A stretch of DNA of 64,000 bases from UTCFX2 sp002050125. Its GTDB lineage: Bacteria > Chloroflexota > Anaerolineae > Anaerolineales > UBA4823. Made by a program: the position numbers and the translations under genes. This document shows positions 54,221-64,000 of this stretch, in pieces. The stretch's first letter is position 1. Every line of letters begins with the position of its first letter. The DNA lies in the NCBI GenBank assembly GCA_027494035.1, contig JAOSJQ010000001.1:2108001-2172000 (forward strand), in the 5' to 3' direction. The notes below the pieces were generated by a model that did not search any database, had not been told where the DNA came from, and saw only the letters and a program-made list of their open reading frames with translations.

Positions 54221-55438
54221 TCAATCCATTATTCCAAGCACACGCTTGTATTGAGTTTCGAGCCTGCGAACCAGGCGGTCCCAATAATAGTCTTCGACGA
54301 GCAGCGTTCCGTTGCGACTGATCGATTCGCCCAGACCTGGATCGGAAAAAATCCGCAGAATGGCTTCTGCCAGCGCAGCCGGGTCGCCCGGTTGGACTAA
54401 AAGTCCGGCAAGCGGATTCTCAAGATAGCGTCTCCGGTCTCCTACATCGGCGGTCACGAACGGCACGCCGCACGCCCAGCTCTCGAACAGCTTCATCGGC
54501 AACCTCCCAAGCGCCGCTTCGTTGTAGTAGACCGGATCGACCGTAACATGGCACAGGTGATAGTAGAGGACCAACCGGTCGGGCGGGATGCGCCCCGTAA
54601 AAGTGACGTGCTTGTTGAGAGCCAATTGTTGTACTTGGGCTTGCAGTTCGCTCAGACTATCGCCGCCACCCACGATCAGAAGATGGGCGCTGGGGGTTGT
54701 CGATTTGATTTGCGCAAAAGCATCTATCAGCAGGTTTATCGGATGGCTGGTCAGACTCAAGCTGCCAATGAACGCTACGACCTTTTTACCTTCCAAGCCA
54801 AGTTCGGTCCTCAGTGATTCAACCTCGTCCGGATCGGGCTTTGCAAACCTGAGACGGTCGATCCCGTTTGGGAGGTCGAGGATATTGGCGGAGGGCACAC
54901 CCCAGGAGGTCAATTTGTTCCGCATGAATTGGGTGTTGGTCGTCACCATGCTAGCGGAAAGCGGCAGCCGCTTTTCGAAGTTTGAAACGATCAGCCTTTG
55001 CCAGGCGCTCGGGAAGCGACCCGAACCGGCTTCATAATCATCACAGTCGACAAATAATTTTCGTTCTAATAATTTTCCTGCAACCAGCCCGGCAATCCCG
55101 TTCATTGGATGTGGTTTGCCAATGTGGATGATGTCGGCGGGCGTATCCAGCGCCGAACGGGTCAGTTTTATCGTGGCATTGGCTACGATTGAAACCAGTT
55201 GAAAGGTGTTGAAATAGAATTTGTAATTCCCGCTTTTCGAGACATGCATCTGAGCGACGTAATTCACTTTTACCCCATTTTGGATGAATTGTTGCTCAGA
55301 CAGGTGAGAAAAGTCGGCATGCAGCGCTGAAATTGAGACCTGATGACCAAGCTCAGCCAATGCGCGCGCCATCGGAAAATATCTGCCCAATCCGCCAGGG
55401 CTCTGCAGGTCCTGCGTGAGCAAGAATAGAATTTTCAT
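54221..55438 (-). CDS. GT4-family glycosyltransferase
   Basis: A 405-residue GT-B glycosyltransferase. The glycine-rich start LLTQDLQSPGGLGRYF and the donor-binding part with LPNGIDRLRF and VAFIGSLS are typical, as is the ESWACGVPFVTAD segment (KPxxE-type motif). The ATG at 55438 overlaps the stop of the upstream GT4 gene (ATGA). It should add a sugar to a lipid-linked glycan; donor and acceptor unknown. Confidence 0.88.
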   Translation of the reverse strand: MKILFLLTQDLQSPGGLGRYFPMARALAELGHQVSISALHADFSHLSEQQFIQNGVKVNYVAQMHVSKSGNYKFYFNTFQLVSIVANATIKLTRSALDTPADIIHIGKPHPMNGIAGLVAGKLLERKLFVDCDDYEAGSGRFPSAWQRLIVSNFEKRLPLSASMVTTNTQFMRNKLTSWGVPSANILDLPNGIDRLRFAKPDPDEVESLRTELGLEGKKVVAFIGSLSLTSHPINLLIDAFAQIKSTTPSAHLLIVGGGDSLSELQAQVQQLALNKHVTFTGRIPPDRLVLYYHLCHVTVDPVYYNEAALGRLPMKLFESWACGVPFVTADVGDRRRYLENPLAGLLVQPGDPAALAEAILRIFSDPGLGESISRNGTLLVEDYYWDRLVRRLETQYKRVLGIMD

Positions 55439-56553
55439 TCTGCCAGAATATCCATCACTATTTTTGCCATCTGGTCCCAATCGCTGCCCGCCAGGCGCGG
55501 CGCAGCATGTTCCTGCGGTGACCCTGCGATCCGTGCAATCGCGGCGGCTAGGGCGTTCACATCTCCAGGCGGAACGACGATGACCAATGCCTGGTACGCT
55601 CCAGGGGGCAGACCTTTAGCGATGTGTGGGGTGACAATCAAGGGCAGCCCAAAACCGGTTGCGATGCTCACCGCCCCGCTTTGCGTCCCGCCGATGTAAG
55701 GCGCTGCCAGGCAGTCTGCGGCGGAGAAATAGAGCCCGACTTCTTCGTCTGGGATGTAGCGGTTGTCCAGCCGAACATGCGCTTGTAGACCCAGTTCGGC
55801 GATCCTGCTGCGGATGTTATCCAAATCGTCCCAAAATTCGCCGGCGATCACCAGGAAGGGGTGGGCGTCTTTTGAACCTGATATTGCCAATGCCTCCAGC
55901 AGCACCGGCAATCCTTTGTATGGTCGGACCAATCCAAAAAACAACAGAATAAATCGATCCTCAGGCAGATTCAACCGGCGGCGCGCCTCGTTCTTGATGA
56001 GCGCTTGCTGCTGAAAGAAATTGTATACCGGAAGCGGATGCACGTGAACGTTCTGTGCTCCAGTTAGTTTGCGTAGAAGCAGCTCTTCTTTTGGATTTAG
56101 CGCAATGTACCGGTCACCGCGGGACAGCGCCCGGCGGACCAGCCATACGTCCCAGGAGCGCGGCTCGTGCGGGACGACGTTGTGGATAACGAAGAGGATC
56201 GAGATATGTAATTTTCGGAACCGCCAGGCGAGGATGGCAAAAGGGATTGCCCAAAACGTGGTCCACCATTGAAATACGATCCCATCTGGATGCGTTTTCA
56301 GGATTTCCTGGCTTGTTTGCAGCCACGTCCAGGGGAGCAGCGGATCGAGCGGGTAACTTGCCGCGACCTTAATCGAAGATTGGCTCGGATCTTTATCGGT
56401 TTTACCCGGATAGAGGAAGGCTGGGTATTGGCGGCGAAATGAAATAACCTGAACTTCATTTTGGGCGCGTTGCAGCGCTTGAGTCAACAGCGAGGTGTAA
56501 TGGGCAATGCCGCCGCGATATGGGTAAACCGGCCCGATCACCGTGATCTTCAT
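55435..56553 (-). CDS. GT4-family glycosyltransferase
   Basis: A 372-residue GT-B glycosyltransferase starting MKITVIGPVYPYRGGIAHY. The donor-site part includes LLFFGLVRPYKGLPVLLEA and IATGFGLPLIVT. It is coupled to the downstream GT4 gene by an ATGA overlap and is part of the same surface-glycan operon. Confidence 0.88.
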   Translation of the reverse strand: MKITVIGPVYPYRGGIAHYTSLLTQALQRAQNEVQVISFRRQYPAFLYPGKTDKDPSQSSIKVAASYPLDPLLPWTWLQTSQEILKTHPDGIVFQWWTTFWAIPFAILAWRFRKLHISILFVIHNVVPHEPRSWDVWLVRRALSRGDRYIALNPKEELLLRKLTGAQNVHVHPLPVYNFFQQQALIKNEARRRLNLPEDRFILLFFGLVRPYKGLPVLLEALAISGSKDAHPFLVIAGEFWDDLDNIRSRIAELGLQAHVRLDNRYIPDEEVGLYFSAADCLAAPYIGGTQSGAVSIATGFGLPLIVTPHIAKGLPPGAYQALVIVVPPGDVNALAAAIARIAGSPQEHAAPRLAGSDWDQMAKIVMDILAE

Positions 56554-56626
56554 CGCTTATTTCAACGACCCCCGGTTATTCGCGTCGAGGCAGCCATAAA
56601 AAAAGCTATCATCCATCGTAGAAACC

Positions 56627-59084
56627 TCAAGGGGAATCGATCGCAAAGATCCAAACTCGATCTTGATGGTAGACTGGCAGAAAATGCGGGTCCTGTTGAA
56701 GAGCATCAAGGTCGAAGAGCGGTCTGTTCGAATTGACGCGGCCCTGGAGTTGACCCACATAGATATGCGTGTAGCCTCTGTCGAGCAGCATCCGCCGAAT
56801 GCTGGGATCTGTGGCGCCATGGTCTGCAATGGCTGCAATCAACTCGTTCGTCTCTCTATAAAAATCCAATTCGTACCCCGTTTCGCTGGCATAATTAAGC
56901 GGCGGCTGCGAGGTCAGCCGATCGGCGCTAAGCGGGAGCCACCAGCCCCCGTCTGAACCGGCGGCAACTGCCCCATTATAGGCGAAGAATGAATTGACTG
57001 CCAGCCGCGCATCCTCGGGAAGGTGAGCCGCGATCCACGCGGATGCTCGCAGGTCTGGACGGGTGAGCAGAATATGCCGTCCAACCTCCAGGTCGCCCAA
57101 CCGCGCTTTTGCTCCGAGCAGGCAGATCGCCAGGAATACGCCGATTCCAACGAATTTTACATAGTAGTTCCCCAGCCAAAAGCGCAGGGGGCGGTTTTCT
57201 GCGCGGATTTTTTGCAGGAATTCAAAAAGCCACCCGGCTCCATTGCCCAGCAGCAACCCCGCAGGGATGTAAGCCGCGATGAAGATTGTGAAGTTGGTGA
57301 TCAACCCCGAACCGGGCAGACCGAGCAGGTCCGGATTGGAGGCTAGAAAGATGAAAAACCACCAGAGCAGGATCACGCCAAACCGGCGGTCGCGGCGTAA
57401 GACCCCCCATAATGCGATCAACGGCAGGCTGATCCAAACCGCCGGCGACAGATAACGCGTAGTTTCGCTAAGCGTCAAACTGAGATCGGACAGCGCCCCG
57501 GGGGCGGCGCCTAACTGGGAACCCGCGATCTGCACCAGCCTGCCGGCAAACAGGTTGATTAACCAGGGCAGCGCCCAAAGGAAGGCGATTACTCCAATCC
57601 AAAAGACCTTTTTAATTTGAAGCGTGAGCCGCTGCTGACGCAGGTTTAGAAAAACCCACGCCGGAATAAACGCCAGCGCAAAGAGAACCACCCGGTAATG
57701 GGTCAAAGCCAGCCCACTTAACGCCAGCCCGGTCAACGCGATCGTGCGCTTTCTGAAGTCCGGGTCTTCGAGGCATAACCAGATCAGGCAAATGCCAGCA
57801 GGGAGGATCGCCTGCCCCGCGAGCTGGGTATAACGGCTCCAGTTGACATAAAACATCGGCAGCGAGAAGAGCAGCCCGGCTGCCGTCACACTGAACAGGG
57901 CAGCCCAGCGGTTGCGCGATAGGCGCAAACTGAGGGGATACAAAGCCAGGACCGCCAGCAGATTGACAATCTGTCCAGTGTACAGGACTGACTGGGGAAC
58001 ACTTAACCCGCTGATCCACTGAAACAACGCCGCGGCGCTGTGAAATCCAAAATGATAGGTGAAGGTCTTTAGCTCGGCGTAGGGCAGCCAGGAATCGAAC
58101 AACCCTTGATGGTCCACAAACAGGCGGGTGATCAGGGTGTGCTGATAACCATCGCCCCACAGCGGCGCATCGAGCATGCGGATCACCCAGAAGCGGGTCG
58201 CCAGGATCAGCAAGACCACCCCGAGCAATATGCTTTCGTACAGGGGCGGTAATAGGGACTTCCATTCGAACTTCGTTTTAAGATTGCCCGGTGCGGCGAG
58301 CCGGCGCGCGTTCCAGACCAATGCGAAAACTCCAAGCAGCGCGGCTGCTCCGCCAATCAGCGGAACTGGACGGATGCCCGCCAGGCGGCTCCAAAGGATA
58401 ATCACCGGATAAATGGCGAGGCTCGTTCCGCTTGCCAGCCCGACCTTTTCCCCCCATAGGAGATTCTCCCAACCCGGCAACGCAAAATGGAGGACGATCC
58501 ATCCCGGAATTACAAACAAGACCAGCGCCAATACCGACCAGCAACCCCAACGCAGCATTTCTTTGAGGACCCCCGCCGGCTAGCAGCCACGGATCATAAA
58601 CGAGCTCGAAGCGCAGTTGAGATTCCTGCGGCGACCCATTCACGTAAAGCGCTCCGTGCAGATAACTCTCGGCGGGTCCCGTCGCCAGGCGGACGTAGCT
58701 ATCCCCCGGGGTTTCGAACTCCAAAAAATAATCGGCGCCGGCTGAATCGGGAAGTGGGGTAAAACGTAAGGTGTGTTCGCCAGCCTGGCTCAGATCATCC
58801 AGGCTGATCGTTGCGGTGCGCAAATCCGCCGTTTCGGGCGGGTTGGCGCGCAGATGGAGCAGGATTGCGCCATCGCTGCTGTCAGGCGCATCGGCAAGCA
58901 CGCGAAACCCCTGCAAACCGGCATAGCGGGCGGTGAAAGACTGCCCGATGGCGTGGGCGCGGCTCTGAATTACGCGGGAGCTTTGGAGCGGTTGTTCGGT
59001 CTTGACGATGTCTGCGGAGCAGCCGCACAGGCTGCCCGCGAGGAAAATAACGATCAGATATGCAGCTAGGCGGTTAATCCTCAT
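56627..59084 (-). CDS. Polytopic membrane protein, GT-C-like, one frameshift
   Basis: A membrane protein of about 818 residues after correction. The N-terminal membrane segment is followed by an extracytoplasmic beta-rich domain of about 160 residues, then about 12 membrane segments, and a soluble C-terminal domain of about 150 residues. The first large loop has DAPLWGDGYQHTL and FTYHFGFHSA, with acidic and histidine residues as in GT-C enzymes that use lipid-phosphate sugars. A run of five C at 58570-58574 has one base too many; four restore the frame. The ATG at 59084 overlaps the GT2 gene by 11 bases; that GT2 gene makes the kind of donor a GT-C enzyme uses. Confidence 0.75.
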
Positions 59085-60054
59085 CGACGATCTGGCTCGC
59101 CGAAGAGCGATTTGAATTTTCCATCTCAACCCCGCGCAGCCGGTAAAGCGTTTCTTCCAGGATCATGCGGTTGAACCCGATCAGATCAGCCAGCAGCCCG
59201 ATCAGGAAGGTTTGAAAACCGACAATCAACATCACCGCCGCCAGGATGACGGATTGAATATGCCCTTGCCCCTGACCGACCAACACAAAATACACGTATC
59301 GCAATGCCAAAAACAGCCCGCCGATGATCAAGATCGTCGCGATCGCCGAAAACACCCGCAGTGGATAGTACATGGCGTAAGAGCGCAAGATCGTCGAACC
59401 GGAGTATGCCAGGTATTCGGGGATGTTCCGGATCAGCCGGGAAGGGCGGGTCTGCGGGTTGGTGCGCACGGGCACATAGACAACCGCCATGCGGCGGTTG
59501 CCCGCCTGGATCAGGGTCTCCAAAGTGTAGGAGTACTCGCTCAGTACAAGCGTGCGCAGCGCAGCCTCGCGGCTCAGCGCTCGAAACCCGCTGGTGGCGT
59601 CGGGAATTTTCAAGCCCGAGGCGCGGGCGACGACCCAGCTTCCCCAGCGTTGCAGCAGCCGCTTGGTTGGCGAGAACGCCTCGAGTTTGGATACGCCCCG
59701 ATCGCCGACGACCATGTCTGCCTGGAGGTTAAGAATGGGGTCCACCAACCTTTGGATGTCCTCGGCGTTGTATTGATTATCGGCGTCTGTGTTGACGATA
59801 ATATCTGCGCCGCGCCGGAGGCTGGCATCCAACCCGGTATTGAAAACGGCGGCTAACCCGCGGTGATTGCGCAGCCGGATGACGTGGTGAGCGCCGTGCG
59901 CCGCTGCAATCGTAGCGGTTTCGTCCTGGCTGCCGTCGTCTATGATGAGATATTCAATCTCGTCAACGCCAGCCAATTTGCGCGGCAATGCCTGCAGCGT
60001 AACGGGTAAAGTGTGGGCTTCGTTGTAACAGGGTATCTGAATGATCAGCTTCAC
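59074..60054 (-). CDS. GT2 glycosyltransferase with C-terminal membrane helices (DPM1-like)
   Basis: A 326-residue GT-A enzyme of the dolichol/polyprenol-phosphate mannose synthase type. The catalytic part has IQIPCYNEAHTLP, IDDGSQDET and NTDADNQY (DxD), and the C-terminus has two membrane segments. The family links a sugar to polyprenyl phosphate on the cytosolic side. The GTG at 60054 (VKLIIQIPCYNE) is preferred because the longer frame would run into the M23 peptidase gene, which ends at 60066. Confidence 0.85.
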   Translation of the reverse strand: MKLIIQIPCYNEAHTLPVTLQALPRKLAGVDEIEYLIIDDGSQDETATIAAAHGAHHVIRLRNHRGLAAVFNTGLDASLRRGADIIVNTDADNQYNAEDIQRLVDPILNLQADMVVGDRGVSKLEAFSPTKRLLQRWGSWVVARASGLKIPDATSGFRALSREAALRTLVLSEYSYTLETLIQAGNRRMAVVYVPVRTNPQTRPSRLIRNIPEYLAYSGSTILRSYAMYYPLRVFSAIATILIIGGLFLALRYVYFVLVGQGQGHIQSVILAAVMLIVGFQTFLIGLLADLIGFNRMILEETLYRLRGVEMENSNRSSASQIVDED

Positions 60055-60065
60055 AAACGACTGTC

Positions 60066-63000
60066 TCAGCGGGATTTGATGATTATGGGGAAGTATATCA
60101 TTGGCAGGTGCAAATTCCACGCGCCAGTTCCAATCCAATTCCCTGCCCAATCATATACCACCGCATAAACAGCCATCCCGTTCCGAAACGGAACCACCGA
60201 GCTGTCGAGCGTGTAATTCCAGCCGTCCGCAGGATCCCAATCCTCGCCAAGATAAACCCATTCCGGGTTCAGCCAGTCGTCGGTGTGATAATAAAAGCGC
60301 ACCAGGCTGACCCCGCTGTTGGTGTCGCGCGCGGCGACGCGCAGTTCGGTCTTTGGGGTTGTCAACACACCGCCGTCAACGGGATTGGTGAAACTGGCGG
60401 TTGGATCGTCGCGATCGTTGTGAAGCGATAGAGTATAGGTGTATTCTGGACCGCCGGCTTCCGGATGATCCCAGGCTTTCACTTTGATGTAGTAGGCGCC
60501 GGTTCGTTGAACCTTGTAACTGATGAAAGAATCGGAGCGTTCGTACTGGACCAGATCGTCGTTTTCGGCGATGATAGAGCTGCCGTCGCTGTCGAGCAAC
60601 ACCAGCGTCGTATCCAATGGCGAACCGCGGTCTTTTGCCTGGAGGCGGATGCCCACCTGATCGCCTGCGACTGCCTGGAATCGATAGAAATCCAAGTCGC
60701 CGTTCGGGCAGATTTTGCCGTGGATCACTTGACCGTACTCGATCAACGTAGCCTGGGCAGGGCTGTTATCGGCGTCGATGCAGGCTGGCGGTGGATCGTT
60801 GGTGACGCTGACGTCATCGATATACCAACCGGTAAAATGGTTGAAGGCGTTGTCCAGGGTGGAGAAAAAGAACCGCACGCGAATGATTTGTCCGGCATAT
60901 TGCGCCAGAGAAATTGCCGGGCTGCGCAGCCAGTACTTTTGAGGATCATCGTTGAGCTGTAAAACGTTGGCATAGGGACCGCCGTTCGCCGATATTTGGA
61001 CCCAGCGTTGATCCCAGTGTCTTTCCGCCGATTCCGTTTCAGCCTGGTAATAGAATCGCAGATAATAGTTTCCGCCCGCCGGGATGTTGATCGGGGCTGA
61101 GGTCAGGTAGCCGGAATTGGGGCTGCCGTTGTCATAGCCATTCGCACTGCCTACGTCGTATTTCCACCCTAGCGATCCGGGTTTGTCACGGTTAGCCTGG
61201 CTGGACAAGGTCCAGTTTACGGCGCTCCAATTGTTGGAGGGCGCATCCATAGAATCCGAGAATGGCGCGTTGATCGAATTGGTTGGCGGGGGCGCCGCCT
61301 GAGTGATGTTCAGCGTTCGAGAACCGCTCCAACTGCCAGCCTGACCGCTGGCGTTGCGCGCCTTGACCCGCCAGGTGTAAGCGCCGGGTGGCAGCGGGCT
61401 GAGGTGCCAGAAGTAGCGTTTTTCCCAGGGGGTGAGTAGAACTTGGGTCGAACCGAAAAGCAACTCGAGTTGGAATTCGGCGGCGCTGCCGGCGCTCTCC
61501 CACGAGAGGCTGAAAGACGCGTCGCTTGGATAACTCGCGTTATTCGCGGGCCAGACCAGCATCGGCGCGGGCGGGGTGGTCGTGCGCGCCTGGACGAGCG
61601 CTGAGGTTACCGTGTTTGCTCCGACGTGATTGTCTGCCAGGTTGACATCGTTTGCATAAAACGTCTCGCCTCTGCCCTGCAAGTTGCTGTTCGAAAACAA
61701 CGTAGCCTGGACGTTCGCGCCGACCAGGATCGATTCGACATTGTCATCGCCTACCGGCGCTAATTGAGCGGAGGTATTGTAAGTACCGGCGGAGAGTTTC
61801 ACGCATTTGCCCTGGAAATCGGGACCGGCGAAAAGGGTGACCTGGTTCGCGGCAGGGATGCAGGCAGATGCCGGTTCGGGGCAGCTATAATTCTTGCTGT
61901 AATGGATCAATCCCGGCAGCCCGCTGGCGAGGTTTTGGGCTTTATCGCGGATGGTCAAGGCGACGCTGATCGGACCGTCGGGGACGTTGGCGCTGCACAT
62001 ATCCCAATCCAGGGAAAAGTTGTTCGTGTTGAACGGGTTCCCAATATCCTGCCATTGTCCATTGAACAGCGCTTTGAATTGCGCGCTGTAGATGCCGCTG
62101 TTTTCATCTGATGCCCAACCCTGCAGAGGCAGCACACGGTTCGAAATGGTCGATCGGTGCGGCGGGTTGGAAATGCCGCCCATCGGAGGGATATGATCCG
62201 GGCTCATGAAATTCTGGGACAGGTAAGTGGTCTGGGTCGAGTTGCAGACATCTGTACGGCGGCAATACGCGAGATCCGAAGGGATGCGCGGCCGGCCCCC
62301 ATTGATCGAAACATCGTTGAAAGTGATATCGATGGAAGTTCCCCAATAGGATGCGGAGGTGGTGTGCACCATAAAATGCAGGTGATTGCCGGAACTCACG
62401 CCGGTGTCGTCGGCGATGCCGATGAATTGCCCCTGGCGGACGGGAGCGCCAGCCCGGCGCAACCCCTCGGGGATGCTGTTTTGCGCCAGATGCATATAGA
62501 GTTGATAGGTTGTGGGTGTGGTGGAAGTATCTTCCAGCACGATATAGTTGGAGTTCGCCTCATTCCCGTTTGGATGGGTCCACACTGCCTGGCGCACGAT
62601 GCCGCCTCTGGCGGCATGAACGTTGAACATCCCGCTCGGGTAACCCGGTTTTGCGAAATCAAATGCGAAATGGGCGCTTCCGCTGGGGGTATAGCGATCA
62701 TGACCGACGCTCTGGGTCAATGACATGGTATCTCCCCCCGCATACGGGAGGTAGTAACCGCCAATGGGCGCAGTGACTGCGGCGGGTCCCAACTCCGCGA
62801 TCTGGAACCACTCGCGTTTCTGCTCCTGCGGAACGAGCGTAACCGGCATCTCGCGCATCACTAAGAGCCAAAGCGGATCGGACGGCAAAAATGCCGCCCA
62901 TCCCTGGTCTGTGCGCCGCGCCAGCGCCAGCCCCGGCTCCAGCGGGATGACTTCGCCCGTCTGTTGGTCCACGGGCACCATCCATGCGGTCGCCCATTGA

Positions 63001-63251
63001 CCATCCTCCGAGATAATAATCCTTTCGATGTGCGTATCATATAGCAGCAGCGCCAGCGCGTCGGTCTTTTCGCCTTCAATTGCCTTCTCGATCGCTTTCT
63101 TTACTGCTTCGGCTTCAGGTGAGACCTGAATTTGTTCAGGCGTTGGCGTGGGAGCCGCGGTGAACGCTAGCTTGTTGACGCCCCAGGCGGCGAATAATAT
63201 AGCTGCGACGAAGAACGCCAGGTAAAAAAGGATCTTTCGAGTGATCATCAT
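60066..63251 (-). CDS. Large secreted multidomain M23-family metallopeptidase
   Basis: A 1061-residue exported protein. An N-terminal membrane segment (about 8-22) and a Thr/Pro stalk precede an M23 (lysostaphin-type) domain: H194 and D198 in HFAFDF, H254 in YMHL and the HxH pair H290/H292 in GNHLHF, so zinc and catalytic residues are complete. Then come an Ig-like domain, a short beta/gamma-crystallin-like repeat pair (VTLFAGPDFQGKCV and ATLFSNSNLQGRGE), an Fn3-like domain, a jelly-roll domain with DVSVTND, a prepeptidase C-terminal (PPC)-type domain and an Ig-like end. The tail MIYFPIIIKSR resembles the terminal hydrophobic tails of other exported proteins here. It is expected to cut cell-wall peptide bridges or surface proteins. 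Confidence 0.87.
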   Translation of the reverse strand: MMITRKILFYLAFFVAAILFAAWGVNKLAFTAAPTPTPEQIQVSPEAEAVKKAIEKAIEGEKTDALALLLYDTHIERIIISEDGQWATAWMVPVDQQTGEVIPLEPGLALARRTDQGWAAFLPSDPLWLLVMREMPVTLVPQEQKREWFQIAELGPAAVTAPIGGYYLPYAGGDTMSLTQSVGHDRYTPSGSAHFAFDFAKPGYPSGMFNVHAARGGIVRQAVWTHPNGNEANSNYIVLEDTSTTPTTYQLYMHLAQNSIPEGLRRAGAPVRQGQFIGIADDTGVSSGNHLHFMVHTTSASYWGTSIDITFNDVSINGGRPRIPSDLAYCRRTDVCNSTQTTYLSQNFMSPDHIPPMGGISNPPHRSTISNRVLPLQGWASDENSGIYSAQFKALFNGQWQDIGNPFNTNNFSLDWDMCSANVPDGPISVALTIRDKAQNLASGLPGLIHYSKNYSCPEPASACIPAANQVTLFAGPDFQGKCVKLSAGTYNTSAQLAPVGDDNVESILVGANVQATLFSNSNLQGRGETFYANDVNLADNHVGANTVTSALVQARTTTPPAPMLVWPANNASYPSDASFSLSWESAGSAAEFQLELLFGSTQVLLTPWEKRYFWHLSPLPPGAYTWRVKARNASGQAGSWSGSRTLNITQAAPPPTNSINAPFSDSMDAPSNNWSAVNWTLSSQANRDKPGSLGWKYDVGSANGYDNGSPNSGYLTSAPINIPAGGNYYLRFYYQAETESAERHWDQRWVQISANGGPYANVLQLNDDPQKYWLRSPAISLAQYAGQIIRVRFFFSTLDNAFNHFTGWYIDDVSVTNDPPPACIDADNSPAQATLIEYGQVIHGKICPNGDLDFYRFQAVAGDQVGIRLQAKDRGSPLDTTLVLLDSDGSSIIAENDDLVQYERSDSFISYKVQRTGAYYIKVKAWDHPEAGGPEYTYTLSLHNDRDDPTASFTNPVDGGVLTTPKTELRVAARDTNSGVSLVRFYYHTDDWLNPEWVYLGEDWDPADGWNYTLDSSVVPFRNGMAVYAVVYDWAGNWIGTGAWNLHLPMIYFPIIIKSR

Positions 63252-63476
63252 TTGCCGCTTTATATCACCCTCGTTTTATCCACAACCCGCAAGAGAAAAG
63301 CCGGCTGTAACGCGCGGAGTTAAGAGATTGAGTTTGATCAAAAATTCGGGGACCATGACATAGACGATCTGATTCTGTGGGCGAGAGGCGCCTTGAACCG
63401 GTGCTGCGGAGGCGCAAATCGAGGCGCCATTTACGACCATGTCGATCGAAAATATTATATCATGCAGCGCGATTGA

Positions 63477-63482
63477 TATAAT
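63477..63482 (+). promoter_or_regulatory. -10 box just before the Thr/Pro-rich secreted protein
   Basis: TATAAT ends 7 bases before the ATG at 63490, so transcription would begin at the start codon (leaderless mRNA). No Shine-Dalgarno or good -35 is visible. The region 63252-63476 shows no gene. Confidence 0.4.
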
Positions 63483-63489
63483 TCCTGCT

Positions 63490-64000
63490 ATGTCCGGCGA
63501 TCCGCGCATCCCTCGACCAGCTACACCTAGATTGATTAGCATGTTCAGCGTGTTGATCTGCTTCATACTGCTGTATATGACATGCATGAACCATGCCAGC
63601 GCCAAAGGTCAGCCCGGTGACCCGCCGCCGGTGGCGCTTTTCGGGGCATCTCGAATTCAAGCCGCGCGCGGGCTGCAACAGAAAACACTCACTCTTACGC
63701 CCAGCGTAACCGCCAGCGTTACCTTGAACGGCGCTCAAACGGTCACCGCCACGCCGACTTTGACGCCTCCCGGCGAGACGCTTACGCCTGCGTTGACTGC
63801 CCAGGGCTCCAACTCGCCAACGCCGACAGAGGCTGCCACGGCGACCTCCGCCCAGGAGGCAACCTGGACGCCGGTCCCGCCGACCGCGATCCCCGTGACC
63901 CCGGAAGCGGATTTCACTGCCACATTTACCGATTTCCCGACTGCAACTTTCGAATCCGAGCAGCCCCCCGAACCGGCGCTAACCCCCTCCTCGACCGCGA
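63490..64000 (+). CDS. Secreted Thr/Pro-rich protein, 3' partial
   Basis: The frame is open from the ATG at 63490 to the end of the window (170 codons, no stop). The first 40 residues hold a hydrophobic signal or anchor segment (VLICFILLYMTCMN), and the rest is a Thr/Pro/Ala stalk (TLTPSVTASVTLNG, TATPTLTPPGE) with low complexity. Such stalks carry a binding or enzymatic domain in related proteins, which would lie beyond the window. It diverges from the M23 peptidase gene. Confidence 0.7.
   Translation, partial: MSGDPRIPRPATPRLISMFSVLICFILLYMTCMNHASAKGQPGDPPPVALFGASRIQAARGLQQKTLTLTPSVTASVTLNGAQTVTATPTLTPPGETLTPALTAQGSNSPTPTEAATATSAQEATWTPVPPTAIPVTPEADFTATFTDFPTATFESEQPPEPALTPSSTA

Noticed and set aside
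60101..62723. Plus-strand open frames opposite the M23 peptidase gene
   Set aside because: The minus-strand product has clear domains over the whole span; the opposite frames are compositional shadows.

Overview
The window is a gene-dense, moderately GC-rich bacterial segment. Its content suggests a Chloroflexota bacterium, probably of the Anaerolineae: a DnaI/DnaC-like loader beside DnaB and a DnaD-like protein, MobB, a PduO-type cobalamin adenosyltransferase, secreted proteins with Thr/Pro-rich stalks and terminal hydrophobic LPxxxK tails, and many two-component proteins. The lineage is inferred from gene content, not from a marker-gene tree.

Layout. 1-6.3 kb: end of fabH, ftsH, then a minus-strand cyclase / VWA / MoxR ATPase / zinc-ribbon operon. 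6.4-9.7 kb: cobalamin adenosyltransferase, a DsbA-like thiol oxidoreductase, a lipase and an acetyltransferase. 9.7-16.6 kb: a signalling operon with two histidine kinases (one carrying a zinc ribbon and an MshEN-like region), an OmpR-type regulator, a small unknown protein, a CpaF-family protein that has lost its catalytic residues, a tandem-HTH protein and a TPR protein; a stand-alone receiver gene diverges from it. 16.6-19.7 kb: a CCA/polyA-type nucleotidyltransferase, hpt, tdk and tRNA-Glu(CTC). 19.7-22.7 kb: an AT-rich island bracketed by about 52-bp direct repeats that include the 3' end of the tRNA gene, carrying small secreted or membrane proteins and an amidase. 22.8-29.8 kb: GHMP kinase, TetR, a MacB/FtsX ABC exporter set and an MFS exporter. 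30-34.3 kb: pentapeptide-repeat membrane protein, NBR1-Ig-like lipoprotein, mobB with a structured leader, and a nicotinamidase-like hydrolase. 34.4-38.5 kb: replication operon (dnaB, DnaD-like, tandem-domain loader) and a bifunctional-nuclease-family protein. 38.7-44.8 kb: response regulator, WecG/TagA glycosyltransferase, orphan adenine methyltransferase, cpgS-like protein, argS, rpsT. 44.9-64 kb: a cell-surface polysaccharide and envelope region (phosphoglycosyltransferase, membrane LuxR-kelch regulator, surface repeat protein, flippase-like protein, glycosyltransferases, FAD/GT2 fusion, M23 peptidase).

Twelve places show a single-base frameshift inside an otherwise intact gene, most of them in short homopolymers. 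The most economical reading is base-calling error in the assembly, so the affected genes are annotated as whole genes with the shift position stated. The most unusual biology lies in the pseudo-CpaF/MshEN-kinase operon, the tRNA-flanking island, the membrane-anchored LuxR-kelch regulator and the leader RNA in front of mobB.
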